From positions 38,069-102,068 of the forward strand of contig DATATI010000002.1 in NCBI GenBank assembly GCA_036268875.1: DNA of 64,000 nucleotides. The letters are read 5' to 3'. Positions 42,454 through 50,888 of the stretch are shown here, piece by piece. The notes beneath the pieces are model-generated. The model saw only the letters and a list, made by a program, of their open reading frames with translations. It had not been told where the DNA came from and did not search any database. How positions within the stretch are numbered: the stretch's first letter is position 1; each line of letters opens with the position of its first letter. The position numbers and the translations under genes were made by a program. This DNA comes from Polyangia bacterium. Its GTDB lineage: Bacteria; Myxococcota_A; Polyangia; Fen-1088.

Positions 42454-44508
42454 CTAGTAGAACACCACGATGCGGCCGACGGCGGGAGCGGTGGCGGCTT
42501 CGCCGATGGCGAAGTCACCGATTCCATCTCCGTTCAGATCGGGCAGCACACAGGTGCTGGCGTAGCCGTTCCAGGTGACGCCGCCTGGCGGCGGGATCTG
42601 ATTGTTCACCTTGACGACGGTCGGGATCACGCCGGTGGCCGGCGCGGTTGGGTTGATGGTTGACACGTCCCAGTTTCCGGCCGGCAGGCCAGGGATGGCA
42701 GCGCCGTTGATGATGTACAGCGGACCGGCGTTGGTGATGCCGGCCTCGGTCAGTCCACCGACGATGAGATCCGGGGTGGCATCGTCGCCGATGACCGAGA
42801 CGCTGCCGGCGGTTCCGTGAATGCCGCCGCCGAGATTCACCGCGCCGAACGAGTTCGACGCCGCCGTGTCGATCAGGGATGTCTTGGCGGCCGGTGTCGT
42901 GCCGCCGGTGACGTTGAACGGTCCGGCCGTTGCCGCCCCCAGGTGCAGGTCGATCCGGCCGGCGAGGGTGGACGCGATGGCGATGCCGTTGGGTGTCCCC
43001 GGCATGGAGCCCAGCAAGCCCACCGTTCGGGTGTAATCCGTTTGCGCCGCATCGGTGACCATCTGAGAGGCGGTCGTCATCGGCCCGGCGAACGCGTACG
43101 CCGTTCCATTTCCGGTGTCGCCCACCAAAAGCGTGGTGCCCGCGGGCGCCGCATAGAACTGACCAAGGCCGACCAAGGTGGCCCCGAAAAACGCGTTCGT
43201 CGAGGTGCCGTCGATCTCGATCGTGCTGGTCGGCACGGTCTCGGGGATGGTCAACGTGGCCGGGAACGAGCTGCTTCCCTTGACGATCAAGACCGACCCT
43301 TTTTGTCCGGCCGGTCCGACATAACCTGAAAAGCCGATGGCCAGGTCGTCGGCGCCGGCGGCGTCAAAGTTACCGAGGCGGCTGAGAGGGCGCTGCGACA
43401 GCTTGCCGGAGAACAGGCTGGCCCCCTGGACGGTGATCGTGTAGTTCGCGTTTGCTTCCGTCAGCGTGCTGGGCCAGCCGACGACGAACGACGGATTCTT
43501 CCGGCTGAAGATCCAGATGGTGTCGCCGCTGGCGGCGCCTGTCACGCTGGAGCTGACAGCGATGTCATCGAGGGCGTCGCCGTCGACGTCGCCGGCGTTC
43601 ACCATCGTCAACGTCGAGACGGCCCGGCCGCCGATGGTGATGGTGGTCGAATGAGCGAGCGAGTATCCCGCGGTGGTACCGAAGTATATCCAGACCGAGT
43701 CGCCGCCTCTGCTTCCCACCAGCAGGTCGGAGAGACCATCCTTGGCGAAGGTGCCGTTGCTGCTTCCGAAGTCGCCCGCATCGACGGTGAATCCGGCGCC
43801 CGGACCGGTCAGAACGTTGGGAATGAAGCTGGCGCTTTGAGCGGCGCTGGTGGTCACGATGGGCCCGCGATTTCCCGCGGCGTCAACCGCCGCCACGGCG
43901 AAGAAATAGCCGAGCTCGATGTTGAGGTCGGGCACCACGATGCCGTCGGGCATCCCGGGCGCCGCGGGCGTGCCGGTGTAGGGGATGTCCTTGGTGACAA
44001 CCAAAAGCGGATTGGACTGGTTCGCCGCCGTCTGATCGAAGTTCGTGCTGTCGATCGCGACCTTGGCCACGCGCACCCGGTAACCGGCGACACTTCGTCC
44101 TTGATCATCGGGCGCGGTCCAGGTCAGCGGAAACGACGACTGCCGACGCTGCTTGCTGGTCTGGGTTCCGATCGTCAGCGCGGCGACGCCGGCCGGTGGC
44201 AACGCGTCGGTCAGACCGTCGCCCGCTTCGCCGGTTTCGCTGTGATCGGCGAGGACGTCGCCCGCTTCACTGGTGTCGCCGTGATCGACGGGGACGTCGG
44301 CGGTCTCCGCGGCGTCTACCCGATCGATGGGCAGGTCGGCGGTGTCGCCCCGGTCGGCGGAAGCGTCGCCGGTGTCGGCGCCGTCAACACGCGCGTCGGC
44401 GTCGGTCTTGCCGTCCGTGGCGCCACCAGAGCCGCCGCAGCCGGCTGCCACCACGCCAAAAAGCGCCACCAGAGAAATTGAAGCGAGTCGAAGCCGGTCG
44501 GTCGGCAT
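42454..44508 (-). CDS. Surface lipoprotein with Asp-rich repeats, FnIII-like domain and FG-GAP repeats
   Basis: 684 residues from ATG 44508, with GGAGG 6-7 nt before it. Lipobox VAAGC near residue 24. Residues about 30-105 are a degenerate tandem repeat of Asp, Thr, Ala and Glu (DRGDTADLPIDRVDAAETADV and variants). A fibronectin-type-III-like segment follows (about 115-225, SFPLTWTAPDDQGRSVAGYRVRV, GYFFAVAAVDAAGNRGP). The rest contains integrin-alpha-like FG-GAP repeats: DFGSSNGTFAKDGLSDLLVGSRGG, NAGDVDGDALDDIAVSS, DLNGDGIGDFAIGEA. The last two carry Asp-rich calcium-binding loops. It is probably an outer-surface adhesion or ligand-binding protein. No enzymatic motif is seen. Confidence 0.82.
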   Translation of the reverse strand: MPTDRLRLASISLVALFGVVAAGCGGSGGATDGKTDADARVDGADTGDASADRGDTADLPIDRVDAAETADVPVDHGDTSEAGDVLADHSETGEAGDGLTDALPPAGVAALTIGTQTSKQRRQSSFPLTWTAPDDQGRSVAGYRVRVAKVAIDSTNFDQTAANQSNPLLVVTKDIPYTGTPAAPGMPDGIVVPDLNIELGYFFAVAAVDAAGNRGPIVTTSAAQSASFIPNVLTGPGAGFTVDAGDFGSSNGTFAKDGLSDLLVGSRGGDSVWIYFGTTAGYSLAHSTTITIGGRAVSTLTMVNAGDVDGDALDDIAVSSSVTGAASGDTIWIFSRKNPSFVVGWPSTLTEANANYTITVQGASLFSGKLSQRPLSRLGNFDAAGADDLAIGFSGYVGPAGQKGSVLIVKGSSSFPATLTIPETVPTSTIEIDGTSTNAFFGATLVGLGQFYAAPAGTTLLVGDTGNGTAYAFAGPMTTASQMVTDAAQTDYTRTVGLLGSMPGTPNGIAIASTLAGRIDLHLGAATAGPFNVTGGTTPAAKTSLIDTAASNSFGAVNLGGGIHGTAGSVSVIGDDATPDLIVGGLTEAGITNAGPLYIINGAAIPGLPAGNWDVSTINPTAPATGVIPTVVKVNNQIPPPGGVTWNGYASTCVLPDLNGDGIGDFAIGEAATAPAVGRIVVFY

Positions 44509-44568
44509 AGGGGCCTCCACCGTCAGTAGTTATCACGTCCCACGACCCTCGAGACCAATCGTTGTTTG

Positions 44569-44641
44569 GGTGAGCGACGGGGATTGAACCCGCAACCCTC
44601 GGAGCCACAGTCCGATGCTCTACCAATTGAGCTACGCCCAC
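44569..44641 (-). tRNA. tRNA-His (anticodon GTG)
   Basis: Reads GTGGGCG as acceptor, a D-arm GCTCAATTGGTAGAGC, anticodon loop CTGTGGC with GTG, and a T-arm containing GGTTCAATCC. The base before position 1 is G (44642), which can serve as the G-1 identity element opposite C73. The 3' CCA is not fully encoded. Confidence 0.96.
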
Positions 44642-44683
44642 CGTGTATTCAATTTTCAAAAATGTTTGCTGACGTCTTCGCTG

Positions 44684-44757
44684 CGCGCCCGGCAGGAGTC
44701 GAACCTGCGACCAGCGGCTTAGAAGGCCGCTGCTCTATCCAGCTGAGCTACGGGCGC
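44684..44757 (-). tRNA. tRNA-Arg (anticodon TCT)
   Basis: Acceptor GCGCCCG pairs with CGGGCGC. The D-arm is GCTCAGCTGGATAGAGC, the anticodon loop CTTCTAA carries TCT, and the T-arm contains GGTTCGACTCC. The discriminator is G, and CCA is not encoded after it. It lies 42 bp upstream of tRNA-His on the same strand, so the two are probably co-transcribed. Confidence 0.96.
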
Positions 44758-44861
44758 TCACCTTCTTCCTCGGGCCGAAGTTCTAACCCCGGACGGGGCG
44801 GCAGACTACCCATTCCCTGGGTGGCAGGTCAATCGACAGGGAAGGCAATCGGCCGTCGTCG

Positions 44862-46076
44862 TCATTCGACCTCCTGCAGCTCGCGGGCGCTGATGCCCAG
44901 CAAATACAAGATGGCGTCCAAACCCGACGCCGAGATGCTGGTGTCGGCGGATTCGCGCAGCTTCGGTTTGGCGTGGAAGGCGATCCCCAGGCCGGCCCGC
45001 TCCAGCATCAACGCGTCGTTGGCGCCGTCGCCGACGGCGATCACCTGATCCAGCAGTACGCCTTCGGCCTGGGCGATGGTCTCCAGAAGCTCGGCCTTGC
45101 GCTGGGCGTTGACGATGGGGCCGCTCACCCGCCCGGTCAGTTTACCATCGGCAATTTCTAGATTGTTCGAGTAGGCATAATCCAGCCCGAGCCGGCGCTT
45201 GAGCGCCTCGGCCGCGCGCGAAAAGCCGCCGCTGATGACGGCGATGCTGTAACCGAGGCGCTTGAGCACGCGCACCAGCGTCTCGGCGCCCTCGGTCAGG
45301 GGCAGGTCGGCGGCGATGCGATCCAGCACCTTGACGTCCAGGCCCTTGAGCAGCTCCACCCGCTGGCGCAGCGACTGGTCATAGTCCATCTCGCCTTGCA
45401 TGGCCCGCTCGGTGATCTTCGAGACCTGGTCGACGACGCCGGCGGCGCGCGCCAGCTCGTCAATTACTTCGATGCGGATCAGCGTCGAATCCATGTCCAT
45501 CACCACCAGTCGCTTTGACCGGCGGTACAGGCTCTCGCGCTGCAACGAAACGTCGAAGCCGGCGCTGGTGGCCACCGCCAGCAGCGTGCGCTTCAAGACC
45601 TCGCTGTCGCGATCGGCCGGCAGCGAGGCATGAATCTCCAGCGAGGCCAGCGACCCTTCGGACAGGCGGCCGATCTTCTCGATGTTGGCGCCCTCGGCGG
45701 CCAGCGTGGTGGCCAGGGCGTGCAGGTGGGCCGCGCCCAAGGCGCGCCCGATGGCGGTGATGACATAGCGCCGTCCTTCGGGCGACGGAACCGCCTGCGC
45801 GGCGCTGCCGGGCACGGGCTTGAAATTCAGCTCCATGCCCAGCTCCTTGGCGGCGAACAGCAGCTCTTTCAAGACGTCGCGTGTGCGCGGCACGCCCACC
45901 AGCAAACACAACGTGAGCTGGCCCTGCACCACCACCTGTTCAATGTCGTGCAGCGACGCGCCCTCCTCGGACAGGATGCCGGTCAAGGTGGCGGTCACGC
46001 CGGTGCGATCGGGGCCGGTGACGGTGACCAGAACGCGGTCGTTGGCGACGGGGATTGCTGAATCTTTGTCGTTCAA
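44862..46076 (-). CDS. serB: Phosphoserine phosphatase with N-terminal ACT domains
   Basis: 404 residues from TTG 46076. No ATG or GTG precedes the first ACT strand in this frame, and a TTG at 46082 is an alternative. Two ACT domains occupy about 10-170 (RVLVTVTGPDRTGVTATLTGILSEEG; RRYVITAIGRALGAAHLHALATTLAAEGANIEKI). A HAD phosphatase domain follows, with motif I VVMDMDSTLI, motif II VISGGFSRA, Lys in NAQRKAELL and motif III VIAVGDGANDALML. It performs the last step of serine synthesis, dephosphorylating phosphoserine. The ACT domains probably bind serine or a related ligand. It is divergent from the EAL-HDOD gene with about 105 bp between starts. Confidence 0.93.
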   Translation of the reverse strand: MNDKDSAIPVANDRVLVTVTGPDRTGVTATLTGILSEEGASLHDIEQVVVQGQLTLCLLVGVPRTRDVLKELLFAAKELGMELNFKPVPGSAAQAVPSPEGRRYVITAIGRALGAAHLHALATTLAAEGANIEKIGRLSEGSLASLEIHASLPADRDSEVLKRTLLAVATSAGFDVSLQRESLYRRSKRLVVMDMDSTLIRIEVIDELARAAGVVDQVSKITERAMQGEMDYDQSLRQRVELLKGLDVKVLDRIAADLPLTEGAETLVRVLKRLGYSIAVISGGFSRAAEALKRRLGLDYAYSNNLEIADGKLTGRVSGPIVNAQRKAELLETIAQAEGVLLDQVIAVGDGANDALMLERAGLGIAFHAKPKLRESADTSISASGLDAILYLLGISARELQEVE

Positions 46077-46181
46077 TGTCAAGCGGCCGGAGTCTATGGC
46101 AAAGCACGCGCCAGGGCGAGGACGACGACCACGGCGCGCTACAGCTAGCGGCCGGGCCGCCGATGAAAGGGACGGCACCTC

Positions 46182-47393
46182 ATGCAGGTTTTCGTCGCGC
46201 GCCAGCCCATCTTTGATACGCGGCAACGGGTGGTGGCGTATGAGCTCCTGTTCCGGTCGGGCATCGAGAACTACTTCCCGCGCGGCGTGGACAGCGACTT
46301 TGCTTCGTCGCGGGTGATCAACGACAGCATGATGGTGTTCGGCTTCGCCGCCCTGGCCGGCGGCCGCAAGCTCTACGTCAACGTCACGCAGAAAGTGCTG
46401 TGCGACGCCTTGTACTCCGTGCTGCCGGTGCGGCAGTCGGTGGTCGAACTTCTGGAGTCGGTCAAGCCCGACGCCACCACGGTGGCGGCCTGCCGCGATC
46501 TAAAACGCGCCGGGTACGAACTGGCCCTGGACGATTACGTCGACAGCCCGGAGATGGAACCGCTGCTGGCGCTGGCGGACGTCATCAAGATTGATTTTCT
46601 GGCCACCACCCCCGAGCAACGGAAGGGCCTGCGCGAACGCTTCAAGCGCCGCCGGCTGGGCATGCTGGCCGAGAAGGTGGAGACCCAGGATCAGCTCCGC
46701 GAGGCGCGGGAGCTCGGCTATTCGTATTTTCAGGGCTATTTTTTCCAGCGGCCCGAGATGATCGCGCGGGAGGACATCCCGCCGTTCAAGCTGACCCACC
46801 TGGATTTTCTGCGCGAGCTGCAGCAGCCCGACCTGAACTTTGACCGCATCGAAGCGGTGATCAAACGCGACGTCTCGCTGTCGGTAAAGCTGCTTCGCTA
46901 TCTGAACTCGGCGTCGTTTTACTGGCGCAGCCGGGTGACGTCGCTGAAGCACGCCATGGTGCTGCTGGGGGAAAGCGCCTTCCGCAAGTGGGCGTCGCTC
47001 ATCACCATCGTCGGCATCTCGAACGATCGCCCGCCCGAATTGGTGGTGAATTGCCTGGTGCGTGCGCATTTCTGCGAGGCGCTGGCCCGCACCACCAAGC
47101 GCACGGACATGGAGCTGGACGCGTTTCTGGTCGGCATGCTGTCAGCCATCGACGCGCTGGTGGGCCGGCCGTGTAAAGAAGTGCTGGACGAGATCTCGGT
47201 GTCGCCGGCGATCAGCGCGGCGGTGCTGGGCGCCGATACGACCCTCGGCCGGATGCGGGCCATGGTGCTGGCGTATGAAACGGCGGACTGGGCCGCGGCC
47301 AGCGTGCTGGCCAATCAGCTGGGCGTCGCCGAGGATCTGTTGCCTGACGTCTACCAGCAGTCGATCAAGTGGGCCAAGCACGTCATGCCATGA
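46182..47393 (+). CDS. EAL-HDOD (YuxH-type) signalling protein with degenerate EAL motif
   Basis: 403 residues. EAL-like domain about 1-195: MQVFVARQPIFDTRQRVVAYELLFRSG, YVNVTQ, LALDDYVDSPEMEPLLALADVIKID and GYSYFQGYFFQRP. The metal-binding EAL triplet reads YEL at residues 20-22 and later acidic ligands are partly altered. Active c-di-GMP hydrolysis is therefore unlikely. The HDOD domain spans about 200-390 (DVSLSVKLLRYLNSASFYWRSRVTSLKHAMVLLG). Such proteins act as non-catalytic c-di-GMP-related regulators in motility, type IV pili or stress. It is divergent from serB and apparently monocistronic. Confidence 0.92.
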   Translation: MQVFVARQPIFDTRQRVVAYELLFRSGIENYFPRGVDSDFASSRVINDSMMVFGFAALAGGRKLYVNVTQKVLCDALYSVLPVRQSVVELLESVKPDATTVAACRDLKRAGYELALDDYVDSPEMEPLLALADVIKIDFLATTPEQRKGLRERFKRRRLGMLAEKVETQDQLREARELGYSYFQGYFFQRPEMIAREDIPPFKLTHLDFLRELQQPDLNFDRIEAVIKRDVSLSVKLLRYLNSASFYWRSRVTSLKHAMVLLGESAFRKWASLITIVGISNDRPPELVVNCLVRAHFCEALARTTKRTDMELDAFLVGMLSAIDALVGRPCKEVLDEISVSPAISAAVLGADTTLGRMRAMVLAYETADWAAASVLANQLGVAEDLLPDVYQQSIKWAKHVMP

Positions 47394-47424
47394 GCGCTAG
47401 CGCCGCTCGCTGCGGTCGCTGCGC

Positions 47425-47443
47425 GGGAGGGCTGGGTCCTCCC
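47425..47443 (+). terminator. Possible terminator hairpin after the EAL-HDOD gene
   Basis: GGGAGG (47425-47430) pairs with CCTCCC (47438-47443) around a 7-nt loop, 31 bp past the stop. A second hairpin, GGCCGAG/CTCGGCC at 47483-47501 (7-bp stem, 5-nt loop), follows. Neither has a T-tract. The rest of the 230-bp gap to 47624 shows no gene. Confidence 0.35.
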
Positions 47444-47623
47444 ACACCTCCCACGAGCCCACCCCGTCTCGCAAGGTGAGCCGGCCGAGCGGAGCTCGGC
47501 CTCCTGGCTGGCGGCCATCAAAACCTCATCCGTTTCGGGGGTTGCCAGCACGGGCGCTTGCCAGTTTAAAGGTATAGACGCGCCACCGGCGCGAAAGATC
47601 TGGCGCTCGCATATCCTGCGCCG

Positions 47624-48388
47624 GTGCTTTCGCCTCTTTTGACCGCCGTGGCCTGGGCGGCCGGATTCTTGGCCGGCCTGGTCGACGCCATCGCTGGCGG
47701 CGGTGGCCTCATCACGCTGCCGGTGATGTTGGGCCTCGGCCTGCCGCCGCACCTGGCGCTGGCCACCAACAAGGGTCAGTCGGTGTTCGGCACCTTCGCC
47801 TCGTGCGCCACCTTCTGGCGGCGCGACGGCATCGACAAGGGGCGCGCGCCCATCGCTTTCGTCGCTGGACTACTGGGCTCGACCGCCGGCGCGCTGACGG
47901 TCCTGACGGTGCGGCCCGAACCGCTGCGCCCGCTGGTGTTGGTGCTGCTGATCGGCGCGGTCGCCGTGGTGCTGGGACGTCCGTACATTCAATCTCATTT
48001 GCGCATCGCCGCCGTCTCCGAACGAGCGATACCGCTGGCGGTGGCGATCATCGGCTTCGCGCTGGGCGGATACGACGGTTTCTTCGGGCCCGGCACCGGA
48101 TCGATGTTGATCATCGCCTTCGCGGTGGTGCTGGGCGACAGCCTGACCCGCGCCTCGGGCAACGCCAAGGTGGTGAACCTGGCCTCGAACGTCGCCGCCA
48201 TCGTCGTGTTCAGCTTTCGCGGCGCCGTGCAATGGCGGATCGCTTTGCCCATGGCGGTGGCCAACATCGCCGGCGCCACCGTCGGGACGCGCCTGGTCTT
48301 GCAGAAAGGCGATCGCTTTGTCCGCGCGGTCATCCTGATCGTGGTCAGCGCGGCGGTGCTGAAGGTCTCGCTGGATCTCCGACGGTGA
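47624..48388 (+). CDS. TauE/SafE-family membrane permease
   Basis: 254 residues, GTG start. Eight or so hydrophobic segments. The first repeat motif [47 protein letters not shown], with its GGGG and TNK elements, is diagnostic of the TauE/SafE (DUF81) family. The second repeat [25 protein letters not shown] is also conserved. The family moves sulfite, sulfoacetate or other small organosulfur anions across the inner membrane. The substrate here is unknown. The gene ends 46 bp before msrB, and a sulfur link is suggestive but not shown. Confidence 0.9.
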   Translation: MLSPLLTAVAWAAGFLAGLVDAIAGGGGLITLPVMLGLGLPPHLALATNKGQSVFGTFASCATFWRRDGIDKGRAPIAFVAGLLGSTAGALTVLTVRPEPLRPLVLVLLIGAVAVVLGRPYIQSHLRIAAVSERAIPLAVAIIGFALGGYDGFFGPGTGSMLIIAFAVVLGDSLTRASGNAKVVNLASNVAAIVVFSFRGAVQWRIALPMAVANIAGATVGTRLVLQKGDRFVRAVILIVVSAAVLKVSLDLRR

Positions 48389-48434
48389 AACGCCGCGTGC
48401 GCCCGCCGATCCTTCGCGGTACGCTAGGCCGGCG

Positions 48435-48836
48435 ATGGCCGAGAAGGTGAACAAGACCGACGAGGAATGGCGCCGCCTGCTGACGCCCGAACAGTTTCAC
48501 GTGCTGCGCGAAAAAGGCACCGAGCGCGCCTTCACCGGCGCCTACTGGGCGGCGCACGACGACGCGGTTTATCTGTGCGCCGGCTGCGGCAATGAACTGT
48601 TCTCGTCGCAGACCAAGTTCGACTCCGGTTCGGGTTGGCCCAGCTTCACGGCGCCGGCGGGCGCCGCCGCCGTCACCACCGAGACCGATCGCTCACACGG
48701 CATGGCGCGGGTCGAGGTGATGTGCAGCCGCTGTGGCGGCCACCTGGGACACGTGTTCGAGGACGGGCCGGGCGAAAACGGCCTGCGCTATTGCATCAAC
48801 TCGGCCTCGATCAAACCGGTCCCGCCGCGCAAGTGA
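48435..48836 (+). CDS. msrB: Peptide-methionine (R)-S-oxide reductase
   Basis: 133 residues. Zinc-site cysteines are Cys48/Cys51 (CAGC) and Cys97/Cys100 (CSRC). The active-site block SGSGWPSF and the catalytic Cys120 in [10 protein letters not shown] match MsrB closely. No signal peptide is seen, so it is a cytoplasmic repair enzyme reducing methionine-R-sulfoxide with thioredoxin. The stop overlaps the start of the next gene (GTGA), so msrB is translationally coupled to an MFS transporter. Confidence 0.97.
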   Translation: MAEKVNKTDEEWRRLLTPEQFHVLREKGTERAFTGAYWAAHDDAVYLCAGCGNELFSSQTKFDSGSGWPSFTAPAGAAAVTTETDRSHGMARVEVMCSRCGGHLGHVFEDGPGENGLRYCINSASIKPVPPRK

Positions 48837-50023
48837 TCGGCGGTCCCGCCCGGTCCGAACCGCCGCTTTTCGCCCGGCCGTTCCTGGCCCTACTGTCTGT
48901 GCAGTTCGCCTGCGGCGTGTCTCTGTCGGTGTTCTTGCTGCTGCCGAAAATCCTGGTCGCCCGGCTGCATGCCACGCCGGCCTACGTCGGCCTGGTGGCC
49001 GCCGCGTTCGGCCTGGCCAGCGTGGCGGTGATTCCTCTGGTCGGCGCCCGCATCGATCACGCGCGCCGTGTGCCCATGCTGGCCGCGGCCTGCGTGGTGA
49101 TGATCGCGACGTCGCTGGGCTTCTTGCTGGTGCGCGATGCCGGTGCGCTGGCGGTGATCTTGCGCGGCCTGCAGGGCACAACCTGGGCGCTGATTTACAG
49201 CGCCGGCGCCGCGCTGGCAGCCGAGCTGGCGCCGCCGGGACGTCTGGCCCAGACGATGGGGCTGTGGGGCAGCGCCAACCTCGTCACCAGCGCGTTTTCT
49301 CCCGCCCTGGTCGAGCCGATGATCGATCGGGCCGGCCCCGGCGCGGCGTACATCGCCGCGGCGGTCGCTGGCCTGGTCGGCCTTGGTCTCACGCGCCTCG
49401 TTCCCGAGCCGGCGCCGGCGCGCGCCAGCGCCGCGCGCAACATTCCTCTGCTGGTGGTGCTGCGCCGACCGTCGACGCTGCGGATGATCGTGATCGTCAT
49501 GCTGGCCGGGGTGGCGTACGGCGCGATGTTCACCTTTCACCAACCGATGGCGCTGGGCCTGGGCATCCGCAACGTGCGCGGCTTCTTCATCGCCTACACC
49601 GCCGGCGCGCTGGGCGTGCGCCTGGTGATGGGGCCGGTGATGGATCGGGTGGGCGCCTACCGCATGACCGCGCTGGCCCTGGGCGCGTACGCCGCCGTCG
49701 TGGCCGCGATGAGCCTGCTCGCGCCTGGCCGACTAACGATCTTCGGCGGCCTTTTTGGCGTCGCCCACGGCGTGCTGTTCCCGTCGTTCATGGCCCTGGT
49801 GGTGGCCAGCGCGGCGCCGGAAGAGCGCGGCCGCTTGCTGACAGTGTGGAACGGATCGTTCGCCGCTGGATCGATCGTCGCTCTGCCGCTGGGCGCGCTG
49901 GCGGCCCAGGTGGGCTATCCGTCGGTGTTCATCGCCACCGGGTGCGCTACCTTCGCTGGCCTGGGCGTCCTTTTGCGCTGGCCGCCGGCTCCATATCGGC
50001 CAGCGGCGACGGCGACGGCATGA
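48833..50023 (+). CDS. Major facilitator superfamily transporter
   Basis: 396 residues from GTG 48833, which overlaps the msrB stop. About twelve hydrophobic segments. Loop 2-3 carries [13 protein letters not shown] (the MFS A-like motif with basic residues), and the central loop carries [13 protein letters not shown]. The second half has a matching [15 protein letters not shown]. The architecture fits drug or metabolite exporters of the AraJ/YfcJ type; no substrate can be assigned. Its stop overlaps the next start (ATGA). The three genes 48435-50625 thus form a coupled unit. Confidence 0.9.
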   Translation: MIGGPARSEPPLFARPFLALLSVQFACGVSLSVFLLLPKILVARLHATPAYVGLVAAAFGLASVAVIPLVGARIDHARRVPMLAAACVVMIATSLGFLLVRDAGALAVILRGLQGTTWALIYSAGAALAAELAPPGRLAQTMGLWGSANLVTSAFSPALVEPMIDRAGPGAAYIAAAVAGLVGLGLTRLVPEPAPARASAARNIPLLVVLRRPSTLRMIVIVMLAGVAYGAMFTFHQPMALGLGIRNVRGFFIAYTAGALGVRLVMGPVMDRVGAYRMTALALGAYAAVVAAMSLLAPGRLTIFGGLFGVAHGVLFPSFMALVVASAAPEERGRLLTVWNGSFAAGSIVALPLGALAAQVGYPSVFIATGCATFAGLGVLLRWPPAPYRPAATATA

Positions 50024-50625
50024 CCGCGCCCGCCGCGCATGCTAGGGATCGGCGGGTGAAGATCAGCAAGATTGGCCTTTTGGCTTTGCTGCTGTCGGTG
50101 GGCGCGCTGGCCGCCTGCTGGTACGCGTTCGATATGCTGCACGATCAGCGCGCCGAGCTCGGTGAGCTGCGCCAGAAGGTGGCCGACGTCGGTCCCTCGG
50201 TCGAAAAGTTCAAGGGCTCGGTGCGCGACATGGGCCGCGATCTGGCGGCGCTGGTGCTGGACGAAGTGGACCTGACCAAGGCCGGCTGGCAGCCGATCGG
50301 CCGCGGCTTCTTCGTCATCGACGTCGGCGCCGAGCACCAGCCGGACGGTCTCAAGATCCACGGCAAAGTGATCAACACCTCCGCGCTGACCCACGAATCG
50401 CTGCTGTTCCGGGTCAAGGTTGGCACCGGCGCGGCGCCATTCACGTTGCCCAAGGCCGCGCCCGGCGTGGCCCTCCCGTTCGAGGTGGTGGTCAGCGGCG
50501 TGCCGCCGGGCGCGCCTTTGAAGGCCTTCATCACCCTCGAAACCTCGACCATCTCGTTCGCCAGCACGTCGTCCAAATCGACGCCGTCCAAGGACTCGCT
50601 GGACCCCGAAAAGCTGCTGCGCTGA
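50020..50625 (+). CDS. Membrane-anchored hypothetical protein
   Basis: 201 residues from ATG 50020; GTG 50056 is an alternative that begins right at the anchor. One N-terminal membrane helix (ISKIGLLALLLSVGALAACWYAF) is followed by a short coiled-coil segment (HDQRAELGELRQKVADVGPSVEKFKGSVRDMGRDLAAL) and a compact beta-rich domain. The latter includes GWQPIGRGFFVIDVGAEHQPDGLKIHGKVINTSAL. The tail is Ser/Lys-rich. I do not recognise the family. The coupling with the MFS gene suggests a periplasmic accessory role, which is inference. Confidence 0.72.
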   Translation: MTAPAAHARDRRVKISKIGLLALLLSVGALAACWYAFDMLHDQRAELGELRQKVADVGPSVEKFKGSVRDMGRDLAALVLDEVDLTKAGWQPIGRGFFVIDVGAEHQPDGLKIHGKVINTSALTHESLLFRVKVGTGAAPFTLPKAAPGVALPFEVVVSGVPPGAPLKAFITLETSTISFASTSSKSTPSKDSLDPEKLLR

Positions 50626-50647
50626 CCCCACCCCGCGCTGCCACAAG

Positions 50648-50661
50648 ACCGGCGCGCCGGT
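50648..50661. repeat. 14-bp perfect palindrome
   Basis: ACCGGCGCGCCGGT lies 23 bp after the end of the MFS operon and upstream of the flagellin promoter. It could be part of a terminator stem or a protein-binding site. No T-tract follows. Confidence 0.35.
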
Positions 50662-50792
50662 GGCCACAAACCCGACACGGCTTTGCGGACCGTGGGCACT
50701 TCTTGCCCGGCGAGGGTCGCCGCTAGGCAATTCCCTCCCATAAGTTACGGGAAGGACGTCCGAATTTTCGCGCCAAAAGGCTGGCGCGGTGG

Positions 50793-50809
50793 TTGGCCCG
50801 GGCCTTGCT
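50793..50809 (+). promoter_or_regulatory. Sigma-54 (RpoN) promoter of the flagellin gene
   Basis: TTGGCCCGGGCCTTGCT fits the -24/-12 consensus YTGGCACGRNNNTTGCW with a single mismatch (A to C). The invariant GG (50795-50796) and GC (50807-50808) are exactly 10 bp apart. The start would be near 50820, about 69 nt before the ATG. An imperfect inverted repeat (TTCCC...GGGAA, around 50732-50752) upstream might be an activator site. Confidence 0.75.
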
Positions 50810-50888
50810 CATCAGGCATCCCGAGTCACGAAAGCGCTCTCGGGCGCACCAACCACACCCACCATCACGAGGGAGAAACGGATCTGCC

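Noticed and set aside
41499..42527. 342-codon open frame opposite the NarL-type regulator
   Set aside because: The regulator on the plus strand is well conserved; the antisense product has no recognisable features.
42454..44508. Asp/Thr repeat region considered as a CRISPR-like or satellite array
   Set aside because: Repeats are degenerate, within a coding frame, and have no constant spacer structure.
48733..50019. Long in-frame extension upstream of the membrane-anchored protein
   Set aside because: It is the +1 shadow of msrB and the MFS gene; the real start overlaps the MFS stop as ATGA.
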